From Pholis gunnellus (lineage: Eukaryota; Chordata; Actinopteri; Perciformes; Pholidae), in contig OU342819.1 of assembly GCA_910591455.2 (NCBI GenBank), forward strand, positions 11,692,906 through 11,756,905: a stretch of DNA of 64,000 nt, written 5' to 3'. The translations under genes and the position numbers were made by a program. The notes under the pieces were generated by a model. It saw only the letters and a list, made by a program, of their open reading frames with translations. It was not told the DNA's origin and did no database searches. Positions 13,291 to 24,539 of the stretch are shown here, piece after piece (position 1 is the first letter of the stretch; every line of letters begins with the position of its first letter).

Positions 13291-16200
13291 GCACGCATGC
13301 ACACACACGACCTAATACACAATCTCCTGGAGGAGATAATAATTACAATTCAGAGCAGGAGAGTGCAGCAGAGGCACCCCCTGTGGCTGAAGCTGCTCAG
13401 CAAATTGCTTTATCTCCAAAGCTCATTTACAACAGACAGATGTGCATTCTGTGTCACCGCTGCGTCCGAATGTGGCATTTTGAGGCGCCTGATAAGTTTA
13501 ACAGAAGCTGCATTGTTCGAGTCCATTTCGATATCCTCTCCGGCTCCTCTGTCAGCCTTCATGTCTTTGTGCCTGTAAATTCAATTTGTTTCTCTTTCAA
13601 CCTAAGGAGCTTCCCTGCTATAACAAAATGAAAGGTGGTATAATACTATTATGAGATTTAAGAAGGAAAAGGATTAGTCTGCGCCATCGTCAATACCGCC
13701 TCTTCTCTTCTCTTCTCTTCTCTTCTCTTCTCTTCTCTTCTCTCCTTTCCTCTCGTCCAGACCATGTCAACACTAAGCTAGCTGATTTTGACAGTGCTGT
13801 TTGTGTGCATTCACTTCAGTCTTTTTAGGTAATTTTTGTAAAAATCCATTCTCTAAAATGTCAAAACAAAAGGAAAACTGTATTTTTTTCTCACTTATTC
13901 AGTCGGCCCTCAAGGAAACGGCACATCACAGCGAACATCTGGTGAGGAGAGGGACAGACAGCCTTGTCTCAGTTGGTTAAACCTCCGTTCTGCGCTCCAT
14001 GTTTTAATACATTTACTGTAGTTGTCGTCATTTACATATTTTTGTGTTTGTGTTGTCACATAGCTAAACGAGCAGAAAATAGCTATTTGATTGCGACTGT
14101 GATTGCTGTGCTGAGTTGTCAATAAAATCAAGACAGCACTTTATGATCCTAAAGTGATTTGACAAAACAAACGAGCTGTGCTGTGTGATCGGGTGTATGG
14201 ACTTTTAAGATGAGAGGGGACAGACTGTTGTCTTTTTAAAGGAGCACGGCACTGATTTTACACATAAAGCTCAGTTTATTGTCATAGAGAGTACTCCAGT
14301 TTTGTATAATTTCTTCAGTAGATCTGTAGGAGCAGCCCTAAAAAAAAAATGTCACAGCAATGCCAACAAAGACCTCAAGGAGCGTCGAGTTGGACGTTAC
14401 CGGCGTTAAGAAGCGTCTTACTAACCAGGGAGGCTCTCGCGTAAAGACAATATCTAGTTTCCAGCATTTTTGTAAACTGATTAATTTGATCATTAAAAGT
14501 CAGGATATCTTGGCCTCTTTACAGATTTCTGACCATTCTTTTTTTTTTGCCTGTGCATTGTGAGTCCTCCAACTAAGAGCGCAAGGCCTTTCTCACAGCG
14601 GCCATTTTGAGATGTCATAGCCGGGTAAACGAGTGTATTTCATCAAATTCATTATGGTCCCATTCTATTTAGTTTTCCCCGCAGTGAAATGAAACAAGAA
14701 GTGCCCAAGTCCCACCGTGCGATGCGTCACATTTTATAGATCCCAAAAATATCACGCAACACTACACCTGCTATTGACAATACGAAGTGAAGGTGACTTA
14801 TAAGTGACTGAAATCTCAATTTATAGCTCCGTAGAGAGTAAATTAGTGAGTGTTTGCTATGCAGCGAGTAGTGAATGAGCGTCAGAGGGATTGATTTCAA
14901 ACACAGCCGTAGTCTCAGTTTCTGATTTACTGTTTGTGTGAGTGTGTGGGTGCGTTGAGTAATAAAGGGGATGTGTGAATGAGTGAGACATTTTTTTTAC
15001 TCCCCTGCTGGTTGTTTTTTAATTGGTTCATTTTTAAATTAAAAATCCTCTCTTCTCCTCTCCAGTTCCTGGGATCGGTGTGAGGCCGACATCGGCGGGT
15101 GTGTCCTTCACGACAGAAGAGCCCCTCCTCCTCTCCACCACGCAGGCCACTGGCCCCGCCCCCTCCGCCTCACCCGCAGCCGAGCCGAGCCCCAACCCGG
15201 AGGAATCCACCGCCACCCCGCTGCCCACCGAGGCCGATGGAGAGAGTGGTATATTCTGGGAAAGAGAGCGGGAGCTGGAGAAGGAGAGCGAGAGCGAGTT
15301 AGAGAGGGAGAGAGAGAAAGAGCAAGAGACGCAGAGGGAACTGGAGAACGAGAGAGAGAGGGAGAAACAGTTGGAGAGGGAGAGAGAGAGGGAAAGAGAG
15401 AGGGAGCGGGTCCGAGAGATGGAGAGAGAGAAGGAGAAGGAGAGAGAGCGCGAGCGAGAGAAGGAGCGTGAGAGAGAGCGAGAGAAAGAGAGAGAGAGGC
15501 AGAAAGAGCGTGAGCTTGAAAGAGAGAGAGAGCTGGAGCGCATCAGGGCCGCCGCCGTCCAGACCACCGTCGCCCCTCGATCCCCTGCAGCCATCCCAGT
15601 GGCGACCACCAACCCGGCAACCAGCCCTGCAGAAAGTGCGGCGCCCTCTGCCGGCTCGGACGACCTGAGCACCACAGAAGAAGAACAGGACGTCTACCTG
15701 TCACCTGAACCCTCAGCCTTTTTCCCAGGCTTTGACATGGAAACCACCACAGAGGAAGACATGTCCACTACGGCAGAGACCACCCCCGAGCCCACGACAG
15801 CCGCACCTAGCACCGCCGCCACCGCCGCCGCCACCACTGACAAGACCAGGTTCCCCTTCAGGCCCAGGGTTCCCATGACCACAGCCACTCAGGCGGGGCC
15901 AACAGAGAGAACGAGCCGTCCACAGCAGCCTTCAACTACACAGGTGAGACTGACAGAGTAGATGTTAATATAGATTAGGAGCAGTGTCTATATTTAGAGT
16001 CTCATCACCCACCACAAGAAAAAACACCAAACTCAACAGCAGGGAGTAGAGAGCATTTTTCATATTGGAAACAAATCCAATAAAAAAGACCAAAACCAAA
16101 GTCAGCTTAATACTTTCACTACTGATGATTGTAACGATGATTTGAATCAGCAACTATTTGATCAAAGAATAAGTGAATAAGGCCACAAGTATGACCACGG

Positions 16201-19019
16201 ACTCGCTTAGCTCTGTACTAATGCGCTCATTCCGGTCGGTGCCAATAAACTGTTCAGGTTTGATACCAAACACTTCTTCCGACTGCCTCATTAACACTGA
16301 CAGCTTAATTATTTACAGACCAGGGCAGTTTCTCCGATTGCCGCGCTTCTGTTTATTTGCAGCCGTCCTGCATTGAAGCGTGAAGCATTTACATTTGTTT
16401 TGGTTTTCCACATTGTAATTAGGCTGCCAGATTTTATGAAGTGTGTTTACCCGTTGGACAATATGAAACTTTCCACCAACCAGAACATACAGAGGCTCAT
16501 TGTTTCCAAGGAGAACATATGCCATGGAAATGTTCTGTGTTGGTTTGGATAAGTTTCAGAGTAGTAGCACCGTGGAACAAATGTGATTACATCAAATGCA
16601 GATTTCCTGTCGTTAGTCTCACTTTTCTCTCTCGGTCTCAGGAGGGCAACAACGAGGCGGGTGCTGTGGGGCCGAGTGGAGACTTCGAGATCCGCGATGA
16701 TCGCCGTAATGATCTCGGTCGAGGTATAATGCCAGTGGATCCCGATCTGATCGGCAACACGGTGGACGCCGGAAGCTCTGCCGCCCAGCTGCCACAGAAG
16801 AACATCCTGGAGAGAAAAGAGGTCTTGATAGGTAAGAACATCTGTCAATGAAGTTAATACTAATGATGTTTTTTGTCCAAATATTTGTCATGCGGCTCTG
16901 TGTCTGTCAAATGAACCACTTGGTAGCCACCTCTTAGATCAACAGATTGCGTTTTCCCCGTTGCCTGCTGAGGTCTTTCCCTGCTTTCTGGGAGCTGCTA
17001 AGACAAACTGGCGTCCACGTAGTGCAGATTCATCACAATAACTGAATGTGCTACTTAGCCCCGTTTGACCCGTTGAGAACAAGCAATCCTCTTCTTGGCT
17101 TATCCAACCCCTCCTTTTCCCTTCTTTTTCCCATCATTTCCCCTCTGGGTTAATCCAACTTCGTTTCAAGTGCCCCCCTCTCCTCTCCCCAAAGAGCTGG
17201 TGTAGAAAGTGAGAGACCAGCCAACTTGCCTGACCTGACTGGCTCTCTGTTTCTCCTTCAGCTGTTCTGATTGGTGGACTGCTGGCGGTGGTTTTCGCTG
17301 ATTTCCTGGTCATCGGTAAAGAGCAGGAGGCAACAGACTTTAGACTAGACTGTCTGTATGATAGAACCATGTCAGACTCATACATTCATGTATAGCGCTG
17401 TACATGTATAGACACTGTATTCACTTTTATCTGTGGGAATAACACGTTAAAGAACACGAGATAAACAGGGATTGGCAGGTATTAACCCCCTTTTCACACT
17501 GATTCAATCTACTTCATGGCAAAGTTTGTCAGGTCATGAAGGTAAAATAGAAATTCAGCATTAATTTACATTTTTATAAATGAAACAATAATATTTCCAT
17601 TTCAGTCAGTCTTATTTTTGCCCAAGCCAGATATTTCAGATTAAATGGTACTTTGATTGCTGTTTCCCTCATATTGTTTTTCACCAAAAACTATTGTTAT
17701 TCTGCCTTTCGCCCTCCCTAAATCTATGCAATGTTTCACACAACTGTGGCGGGTGCGTCATTATTTTAACAAGACTAAATCTAACAAGAGTGTGAAGTTT
17801 GCACGTTCTCCCTGTGCTATCCGGGGTATCTCTGGGTTCCTCTCACACTCTAAAGACATGCAGGTTAGGTTATTTGTTGACTCTAAATTGCCTGTTGGTG
17901 TGAATGGGTACAGCCCTGTGATTTGGTGGCGACCTGTACTTCGCCTATGGCTCCAACCTCTGTGCGATCTTGTAAAGGAAAAGCGGTTACAGATAATGGA
18001 TGGATGGAAATCTATACAGCCCTGCTACAGGGTATTATGGATTTACAGACAAGTTGTAACTACAAATGGTGCACTTGAACATGTGCAATTCATACTTTTC
18101 ATTTCCAATATCACCTTTGTCTTCCACAGTAAAATCAGGGATTGTAAAAGTAGATATTTATGCACAGTGTCACAAAAAGTCTTCACTATCTGACTAAGAA
18201 AATCTGACTAATTTGATTTGATAACAAGAGATATTGTGAAAAGTCAAGAATACTTTTGCAGTGACAGTGCATGATGAAAAGTTACGTTATTTTAAATAGC
18301 CCAGCCTGTGTACTCTGATATTGGCAGAAATGGAATAAACAAAGTAAACACCTCCCACACAATGAATAGAAACAAAGTGTTCCTCAAGCCTTTTGGAAAA
18401 TAAACAGTTTGTTCTCCGTTCTGGCATTAAGACCGATAAGTTTAACGAGGGAAAGTTGTTGTTTTTTTCCCCCATTTGATGACCACACAACCTATCGCAC
18501 GCAGCAAGAGTGCATTAGCGACGTGTGCGGAACAAGGTGGTTAAATGCAGCGGCTGCAGTTCGGTCACACCGGCCCCATCGTGCTAAACTACCATGTAGC
18601 ACTGCAGGGCTGCAATTTAGCACAAAGCTGTTGGCACATTCAGGCTCATCAGTCTCCACTTAGCAGCTAGGTGATAGTGATGCTGTGGTAGTTTTGCTCT
18701 GCTTTCAGGCTAGGAGTGTTTGATGCAGTAGTGATGTAGTCTGCTGCAGAATGTGGCTCTAATGGTGTTTTAGTGTTTGTTGGACTGTTTTTTAGGATCT
18801 GTAATGTTCTGGAAGGTTTTTAAGGTTTTCTCTTTCTTCCTTCTTCCTTCAGCGGTGATAGTGGGAGGAGTAGTGGGCGCCTTGTTTGCGGCCTTCCTAG
18901 TGATGCTGCTGGTGTACAGGATGAAGAAGAAGGACGAGGGAAGCTACACACTGGAGGAACCCAAACAGGCCACCGTCACCTACCAGAAACCAGACAAGCA
19001 GGAGGAGTTTTACGCATAA
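11946..19019 (+). CDS. sdc3: Syndecan-3, transmembrane heparan-sulfate proteoglycan (5' exon not found)
   Basis: Syndecans carry heparan-sulfate chains on the cell surface and act as co-receptors for growth factors and matrix. Coding exons read here are 11946-12039, 15066-15943, 16642-16831 and 18853-19019 (TAA at 19017-19019). Phases agree (exit phases 1, 0, 1), giving about 442 residues without the missing signal-peptide exon. The first exon has an acidic run ending in DLYSGSGSG, the typical glycosaminoglycan attachment cluster. The second is a Thr/Pro/Ala-rich mucin-like stalk. The third has PSGDFE and the juxtamembrane AQLPQKNILERKEVLI. The last encodes the GGVVG transmembrane helix and the nearly invariant cytoplasmic tail (RMKKKDEGSYTLEEP, ending EEFYA, a PDZ ligand). 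The syndecan-3 tail and the matn1/sesn2/fgr neighbours support the paralogue call. Oddities are an ER/K-rich insert in exon 15066-15943 and an extra transmembrane-like cassette at 17262-17315. Confidence 0.93.
12040..15065 (+). other. sdc3 intron after the glycosaminoglycan exon
   Basis: Intron with gtaagt donor and ctccag acceptor. It contains (TG)n at about 12053-12101, (AC)n at 13249-13286, a TTAGC-rich stretch near 12824-12866 and a TCTTC pentanucleotide tract at 13700-13742. No exon is recognised. Confidence 0.7.
13700..13742. repeat. (TCTTC)n pyrimidine microsatellite
   Basis: Eight or so perfect TCTTC units inside sdc3 intron 2, followed by more pyrimidine-rich sequence. All-pyrimidine mirror-like tracts can form triplex DNA. 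Confidence 0.95.
15066..15943 (+). CDS. sdc3: sdc3 mucin-like ectodomain exon with a Glu/Arg/Lys-rich insert
   Basis: Large exon between ctctccag and gtgaga, entering in phase 1 and leaving in phase 0. The first and last thirds are Thr/Pro/Ala/Ser-rich, as in the syndecan-3 stalk, with a candidate extra glycosaminoglycan site (GESG near 15240). The middle, about 15257-15553, encodes some 99 residues that are nearly all Glu, Arg and Lys. It is written in GAG/AGA-type codons and looks like a captured purine microsatellite. The antisense ORF over it (Ser/Leu/Arg-rich) is a shadow. Confidence 0.88.
16642..16831 (+). CDS. sdc3: sdc3 juxtamembrane ectodomain exon
   Basis: Acceptor ctctcag, donor gtaaga. 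It starts EGNNEAGAVG and carries PSGDFE, matching a conserved Ser-Gly attachment motif of syndecan-3. It ends with the conserved SSAAQLPQKNILERKEVLI just outside the membrane. It leaves in phase 1, so the last G joins either the cassette at 17262 or the terminal exon at 18853. Confidence 0.9.
17262..17315 (+). CDS. sdc3: Candidate sdc3 cassette exon: duplicated transmembrane segment
   Basis: Fifty-four bases between a strong acceptor (tttctccttcag) and a gtaaag donor. Read in the phase set by the previous exon it gives AVLIGGLLAVVFADFLVI, which aligns without gaps to AVIVGGVVGALFAAFLVM at the start of the known transmembrane exon (about half identical, the rest mostly conservative apart from one Asp). 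The length is a multiple of three and both junctions keep phase 1, so inclusion would insert 18 hydrophobic residues before the normal helix. If the donor were unused, the frame would run on to TAG at 17393-17395 and give a short alternative tail. It could instead be a dead exon copy. Expression is not known. Confidence 0.5.
17790..18009 (+). mobile_element. Retroposon-like fish repeat ending in ATGG units
   Basis: Contains gtttgcacgttctccctgtg, caaagacatgcaggtt-like text (taaagacatgcaggttaggt) and ends gcggttacagataatggatggatgg. This is a very common teleost interspersed repeat whose short tandem tail is typical of non-LTR retroposons. It lies in the intron between the sdc3 cassette and the terminal exon. 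A 3' fragment of the same repeat is at 22320-22418 (cttgtccagggtgtaccc, ctccagccccctgtgacc). Confidence 0.65.
18853..19019 (+). CDS. sdc3: sdc3 terminal exon: transmembrane helix and cytoplasmic tail
   Basis: Acceptor cttccttcag at 18852. It encodes the transmembrane helix with the GGVVG dimerisation motif, the C1 region RMKKKDEGSY, the variable region, and C2 ending EEFYA before TAA. This is the most conserved part of the family and matches syndecan-3 almost residue for residue. Confidence 0.95.
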
Positions 19020-20076
19020 CACTCAGAGAGACTGCCAGAGAGACGCACCGCACGCCGAGGGAGAGAGAAAGAGCGAGAGAGAGAAGAGAGAAAGATACTC
19101 TAAGCCCCCGTACACCTCGCCCTTTTCCTCCTCCTCCTCTTCTTCGTCGCCTCCCCCTTTGTCTGCTCACCTCTCCTCATCCCTCTCTCCTCTCGTCTCC
19201 AAAACACTCGAGAGCGCCTCTCTCTCTGCGGACTTGGAACTTTCTTTTCAATGAAAACGAAAAAAGAGGAAAGAAAAAAAAAATCAAAATATATTCTGAA
19301 AAAATAACACGTACACATGAGATGTTTTTAAAGTAAATGTTGTTATTACTATTCTACAGATTCTCTTGTTGTGTATGTAATGATATGATTATTTTGTAAG
19401 AAAAACAAAACAAAACACAAGCTCTTAATCTGTGTTTTCCAGCACAAAAAAAGGTTCCTCCTCTGTTTTTTTATGGGGCGATTGAAAAAGGCTAAAGGGA
19501 GAGGAGAGGGGCGAGGAGAGGGGCGAGGCGAGCAGAGCGAGACACAAAAGAAAAAGAGAGCGATGGGCCTCGACTCTGCCCCTCACCCCCCAAAAACACA
19601 CAGAGCGTCTGGTTGGCCGCACAGAGCCCAGGGTCAAAGGTGAGAGGAAAGGTCTCTTTTGTGCCTTCCATCCCTCTGGTGCTCAAAGACGCATACGCAC
19701 ATCCATACAGCCACATAAACACATGCTTACATGCACATGCATACACACACACACACACTTGTATCTGCTTGAAGGTGGCTCGGACCTCTCTCTCTGTGCT
19801 CGGCCAACCAGAAAACAGCGCTCAACCCTCGATGTGTTTCACAACGTCGAGGAGCCGCTGTGGAAACATTGGCTGGTTAGAGGTTTGCTGACTCGTCCAA
19901 TCTGCTCCTCTAAGCTGTACAAAGACTAGTTACGGATAGTAATAACAACCAATAATATATCAATGTTTTGGGCTGGATGGTGAACAATAATAATAATGAT
20001 ACCGTAATAATAATAATAATGATTATAATACTTAAACAGGAGGATGTGTATTTAGCAGTTTAAAAAAAAGTTTATA

Positions 20077-20084
20077 TGTAAATA
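20077..20084 (+). promoter_or_regulatory. Pumilio-type element in the sdc3 3' UTR
   Basis: TGTAAATA fits the Pumilio recognition consensus TGTANATA. It sits in an AU-rich part of the inferred 3' UTR, where such a site could act. A single 8-mer may be chance. Confidence 0.3.
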
Positions 20085-21563
20085 TCAGCATATCCTTTCT
20101 GGCATCACTAATCATCTGCATGATCATGAAGAGTTTTTATTCATCACATCCGTCATCACTTTAGATGAGCTGTGCTCTCGTCAGCCACACACACACACAC
20201 ATACACACACATACACACATACACACAAGTGCAGATATATAACTTGCTGTGCATTTAGAGCCACCACACAGACTTTAAGTATACCATTAATCATATCATT
20301 CAAACGCATATCAAACCCATCATCCTCATCATCATCATCATCATCGTCATTGTGATAGTCATCACTTGTGATACGAGCGAGATCAGGTGGTTTCAATATG
20401 TTATTGATTAGTTATTGATCAGTTGCCGGTTGGTTTAGAGTTTGGTCTGTTTGTGTAAAAGCACAACTACGTGTCCAGTCATCACGTCATCCGATTACCC
20501 CCCCCCCCCCGACCCACCCCTACACGCACCTTTGGCATGCCTCACTTTCTTTTTCTTCCACCATTGGCTCTCTGTTTGGGGATGGGAGGGGCCTCTGGGA
20601 AGCAAGGGGGGGCTTTAATGAAAAACCAGGAAGTGTGAATCCATCGCAGGAAGTTGCTCCCAGATGTGCTAATTCAGTCAAAAATCTTTGATGAAGTCTT
20701 TTGTCAGTAAAGCTTTGGTCATGAGAAGAAACAGACTTTGAATTAGTGTTTACGGGGTCAACTTTAACATGCTTTTGGGTTCTTTTTGGGGAGGGGACAA
20801 TGGAGGACAGGGGTTTGGTTTGGGAAGGGGAATGTCAGAAGGAGGGCTGTGCTTCTATCTAAGAGATTGTAACAATAACCACACCAGTGCGACTGGGCTA
20901 GTAGCTTCTATTATACTCAGTACTGTAGAACAAAAATGCATGGGAGTCAAAACTATACTAGTCTGTGTGTGTGTGGATGCCTGTGTGTGTGTGTGTTTTT
21001 GTGCGTTTGAAAGAAAAGAGGGGTGAGTTAAAGTTGGAATGTACTGTGGTCGAGTGTGTGTTTACCTACTCCAGCAGTTCTCACGCTCTTCCACAGACAG
21101 GTAACGCACCTCCTCCACTCGTGTGTGTATGTCGCCTGCCCCCTCGCCAGTGTGAGAATATATGTGTGTGTGTGTGTGTGTGTCTACACCTCATCTTAAC
21201 ACGCCACCTGTGTGTATGTGTGTGTATGCCTGAGTGCTTCACCTTGGTATTTCACAGCAGACTCTTGTGTACACTGACTGGCCTGTCGACGTGCGTGTGA
21301 GTGTGTCTGCGAGTGTTTCGTCTGTTCACTGCTGAATGAGGGGCAGCTGGTCCCTCACAGTGGCTTTCACACACACTGACTGTGTCTTTTCACTGTCCGA
21401 CTGTCTGCCTGTCTGTCTCTCTGCCGCAGTACAGACGGGCAGACAACACGCCACTTTCTCACAGGCAGGAATGATCTTAACACGTACTGTCTTTTTTAAA
21501 GTGACTGTCAAAGTGTAAACATGTGTTTGTACCCATCTAAGCCTGCGTAGCCAAATAAGACGT

Positions 21564-21606
<43 letters not shown>

Positions 21607-21810
21607 GGTGAATTTGTACGTGTGTGAGTGTAGGTATGCATGTGTGTGTGAAGCCCGACGGAGGCTACACTACTCTATGTTTGCTGTTCCCATTCCTGTT
21701 TTTATACATTTGCATTTTTTTAAGGCTGAGTTTCTGTCATTGGCTGAGTGAGCGAGAGGAGGCGGATCCTCCACGCCACCGCCCTGTCACTAATCTGCCA
21801 CTCTGTTCCA

Positions 21811-21816
21811 AATAAA
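21811..21816 (+). terminator. Poly(A) signal for sdc3
   Basis: Canonical AATAAA about 2.8 kb after the sdc3 stop, followed by a U-rich stretch (tctcttgtctttttttc) around 21840. This arrangement suits cleavage and polyadenylation. Confidence 0.5.
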
Positions 21817-21889
21817 AAACCTGGTTGGGTAAATCTCTCCTCTCTTGTCTTTTTTTCAATGTCAGTGGATACATCAAGACACTGCTGTT

Positions 21890-22026
21890 AGGTGGACTTT
21901 GCTACCTCTGGAGAGAGCCAGGCTAGCTGTTTCCTCTGGTTCCAGTCTTGATGCTAAGCTGTGGCTGGTATTGATCTCGTCGTCTCCCTTCTGGCATTTT
22001 GTAAAATGTCAAACTATTCCTTTAAG
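21890..22026 (+). repeat. Dispersed repeat shared with 60985-61130
   Basis: Both copies contain agagccaggct, then ttccagtctt/accagtgttt, tgatgctaagct and a tggctg...gatct segment. The first ends with aaaatgtcaaactattcctt, the usual end of this teleost repeat. It sits just after the sdc3 poly(A) signal. Confidence 0.55.
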
Positions 22027-23261
22027 TGCAGTGCACTCACCAGTCAACACATTGCAGCTTCATTATTTGTCCGGAGATCTATCTAGGCACCATGTGAGCT
22101 CAATATAAACTAAAATAATATTGATTTTGACACAGATCTAAAAGATAAGGCAACAATACCAGACCCACTTCAGTTGATATTGTACTGTAGTTGCGCTAAT
22201 TCAGTTACAAATGCACCATTCATTGAATTACCCAAAACAATTAATGGGCAGGGAATTTGCTGGGAATTTATGGAGCCTCTAGGGGTCAAAGTAATCTGTC
22301 TTTGTTCATTAATATAATCATGACTTGTCCAGGGTGTACCCACCTCTCACTAAATGTCAACTGGGAGAGACTCCAGCCCCCTGTGACCGTGCTAAAGGAT
22401 AAGCCTGTGTAGATTATAGGTGAAAAGACTGAAATGCTTTACATAATACATTACATAATTAATCACTAGAATTTTACATTTTAGGAAGCTGTTGTTGATC
22501 AGAGTGCCCTGTTGGCGTTATCCCCACAGGTACCTGAAGTTGTCAGAAGAGCTGCTTAGGTACTTTTCAACACAAGTACCTTGCCTTCTCTCTCCAGCCC
22601 CTAATTAACGCTGCAGTCTACTAAAAGGTCTACATAGATTAAAACGTAATCTAAACCTCTTTCGGTGTGTAGCCGTGCAGATTAGATACATTTTATTTGC
22701 CGAATATCTGTCTCTGACAATTGTATTACTTAAATGTGTTTCGTGGTGCTCACATCAATTATCAAATTTCAGAAATAGCAACTGCCCTGGATACTCTCCA
22801 GAATTCAGAGATTCCACATAACAAGTTCTCTTGGTAGAAAGTACTTAAATTCCAGTGAAAAGTGTTGTCAGTGTGGTCTTTGGATGAAACCAAACTAACC
22901 AGGACACGGAGTTGCTGGAGAGACACACTATTGTTGAATTATTTACGTGTGATATTTCAACGTCGTGAGCGTTACAAAGGAAATTCCATTTGTTTTCACT
23001 CTGCTGGGGTGGAGGAATAATTCTCAGGGACAGAGATCTCAAAACAACAAAAGGACTCAGAATGGAAGCAGTAGATTTAAAAAAAAATGGCTGCTCAAAA
23101 TTACAATATGTTTTAGTAACATACAATCTAAAGAACTTGCATGCAGACAGGAAGTCTGCCTCTGGCCTTCATACCATTTCTGACCCAGTAACATTACACA
23201 CAACCCTACATGCCATGGCGCTCTCTGACAGAGCTACTGTGTGTGTATATAAATATATATC

Positions 23262-23296
<35 letters not shown>

Positions 23297-23529
23297 TTAG
23301 TTATATGTGTGATTACAGCCTCTTAACAGCCTATTTGCTGACCTCGGGAGGCCCTCATGGGAGAAACAGCCAGAGATGTTATTATTCTTAAGCCATCGTA
23401 TAAAAATGTACTTATGAACTGATTAGATAAACTGTCTGTGGGGATTTGTGAGCACAAAGGAAAGAAAAACAGTCTAAATGGGGCATCAGTTTATATTCTC
23501 TGCATCAAACCAGATGAAACCAAGGTCAC

Positions 23530-23793
23530 CTGATGTGGAGGCGTAACAGGGAGTCTTGCAGACGGCCTTTCCCCGGATCCAGAGAAGACAACAAGCTGGC
23601 CTTGGGTAGAGGGCTCCTGAAATGGAAACATGCCTCTCACAGGGGATGAGGGGGGTTTTATGTGAGCCCTTTTCTGTTTGGGAGGGGGAGAAATGGGGAG
23701 TTGAAGCTGAACAGTAGAGTTGGGACAGACAGAAGAAGATTCATGTGCCTGGGGTCCAGTTAGTACCCCATCTGGTGGGTAACTGCGGAACAA
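23530..23793 (-). CDS. Unidentified minus-strand exon candidate, Pro/Ser-rich
   Basis: On the minus strand this is an open stretch of 264 bases, exactly 88 codons. It is preceded by a pyrimidine-rich acceptor (ttgtcttgtttcag) and followed by CAG|gtgacc, so it would be a phase 0-0 exon. The product starts LFRSYPPDGV and ends LPVTPPHQ. It is rich in Pro, Ser and Gln with a basic patch (KQKRAHIK), and looks disordered. No family is recognised and no partner exon was found nearby. It could be an exon of an unannotated antisense or nested gene, part of a degenerate mobile element, or chance. Confidence 0.35.
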
Positions 23794-24539
23794 CTGAAAC
23801 AAGACAACCTGATTTTAACCTGAATAACAGACAGTGAGATGTTATGTGTATTTTATTTTACAAAGACTATTTGTTTTGTTTTAGACCTTTGTGGAATAAG
23901 AAGGTCAGAGGATCTTCATTACATATTTTCAACTTAATCTAACATTTTGTATTCACTAACTCCTTTCAGACTTTCTTTCTTGTAACTTACTGCACATTTT
24001 CTTATTTAAAAACTTTGGTTGAACTGGTCACAACTGGGTGCATCATTTTTAACTGACAGACAAAAGGTTGTAAGTGAACATTGTTTTGTGTGAAGGAGTC
24101 AAAAGGCCAAAAGTCTTGATACTCTTTAGTGTTACTTAAATTTTCTGGTGTTTTTAGATTTTAGGACACAGAAATGTCTGAATAAAATATCTGAAAAAGC
24201 TGCGAATCAGCGTTTAACATTTGAGTCAACCTTCACTGAAAACCTAAAACACATCATAATGCGTTCAAGGTCTTTTATTAACCTCCAGTATAATTTTATA
24301 GTGATATTATTCACAGTGACATGATTCTTTTTAATAGGCTTCATTGATTTTTCATTTTTTATAGGCTATACCTAATCTTACAAAGAATGACTGTGATAAT
24401 AACAGTCAATTTCATTGACTCCACACGAGTCCCAGCATAATTAACATAATTGGCACATTAAAGTGATACATTGGAAATCACGAAGGGACCGGGGAAGGTC
24501 TCCGTTTTTAAGTTATGTTACAATCCGTTCACACATTGG

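Larger units (their letters stand above)
19020..21820 (+). other. sdc3 3' UTR
   Basis: Follows the sdc3 stop. It begins with purine-rich sequence and later has AAT and TCA trinucleotide runs, a poly-C run near 20499-20510 and several CA/TG tracts. A canonical AATAAA lies at 21811-21816. Syndecan-3 transcripts are known for long 3' UTRs. The end is inferred from this signal only. Confidence 0.55.

Noticed and set aside
15034..15675. 213-codon minus-strand Ser/Leu/Arg ORF
   Set aside because: Shadow of the GAGA-rich coding tract in sdc3 on the other strand.
17657..18193. 178-codon ORF in a sdc3 intron
   Set aside because: Most of it is a common interspersed fish repeat ending in ATGG units; it is open by chance.
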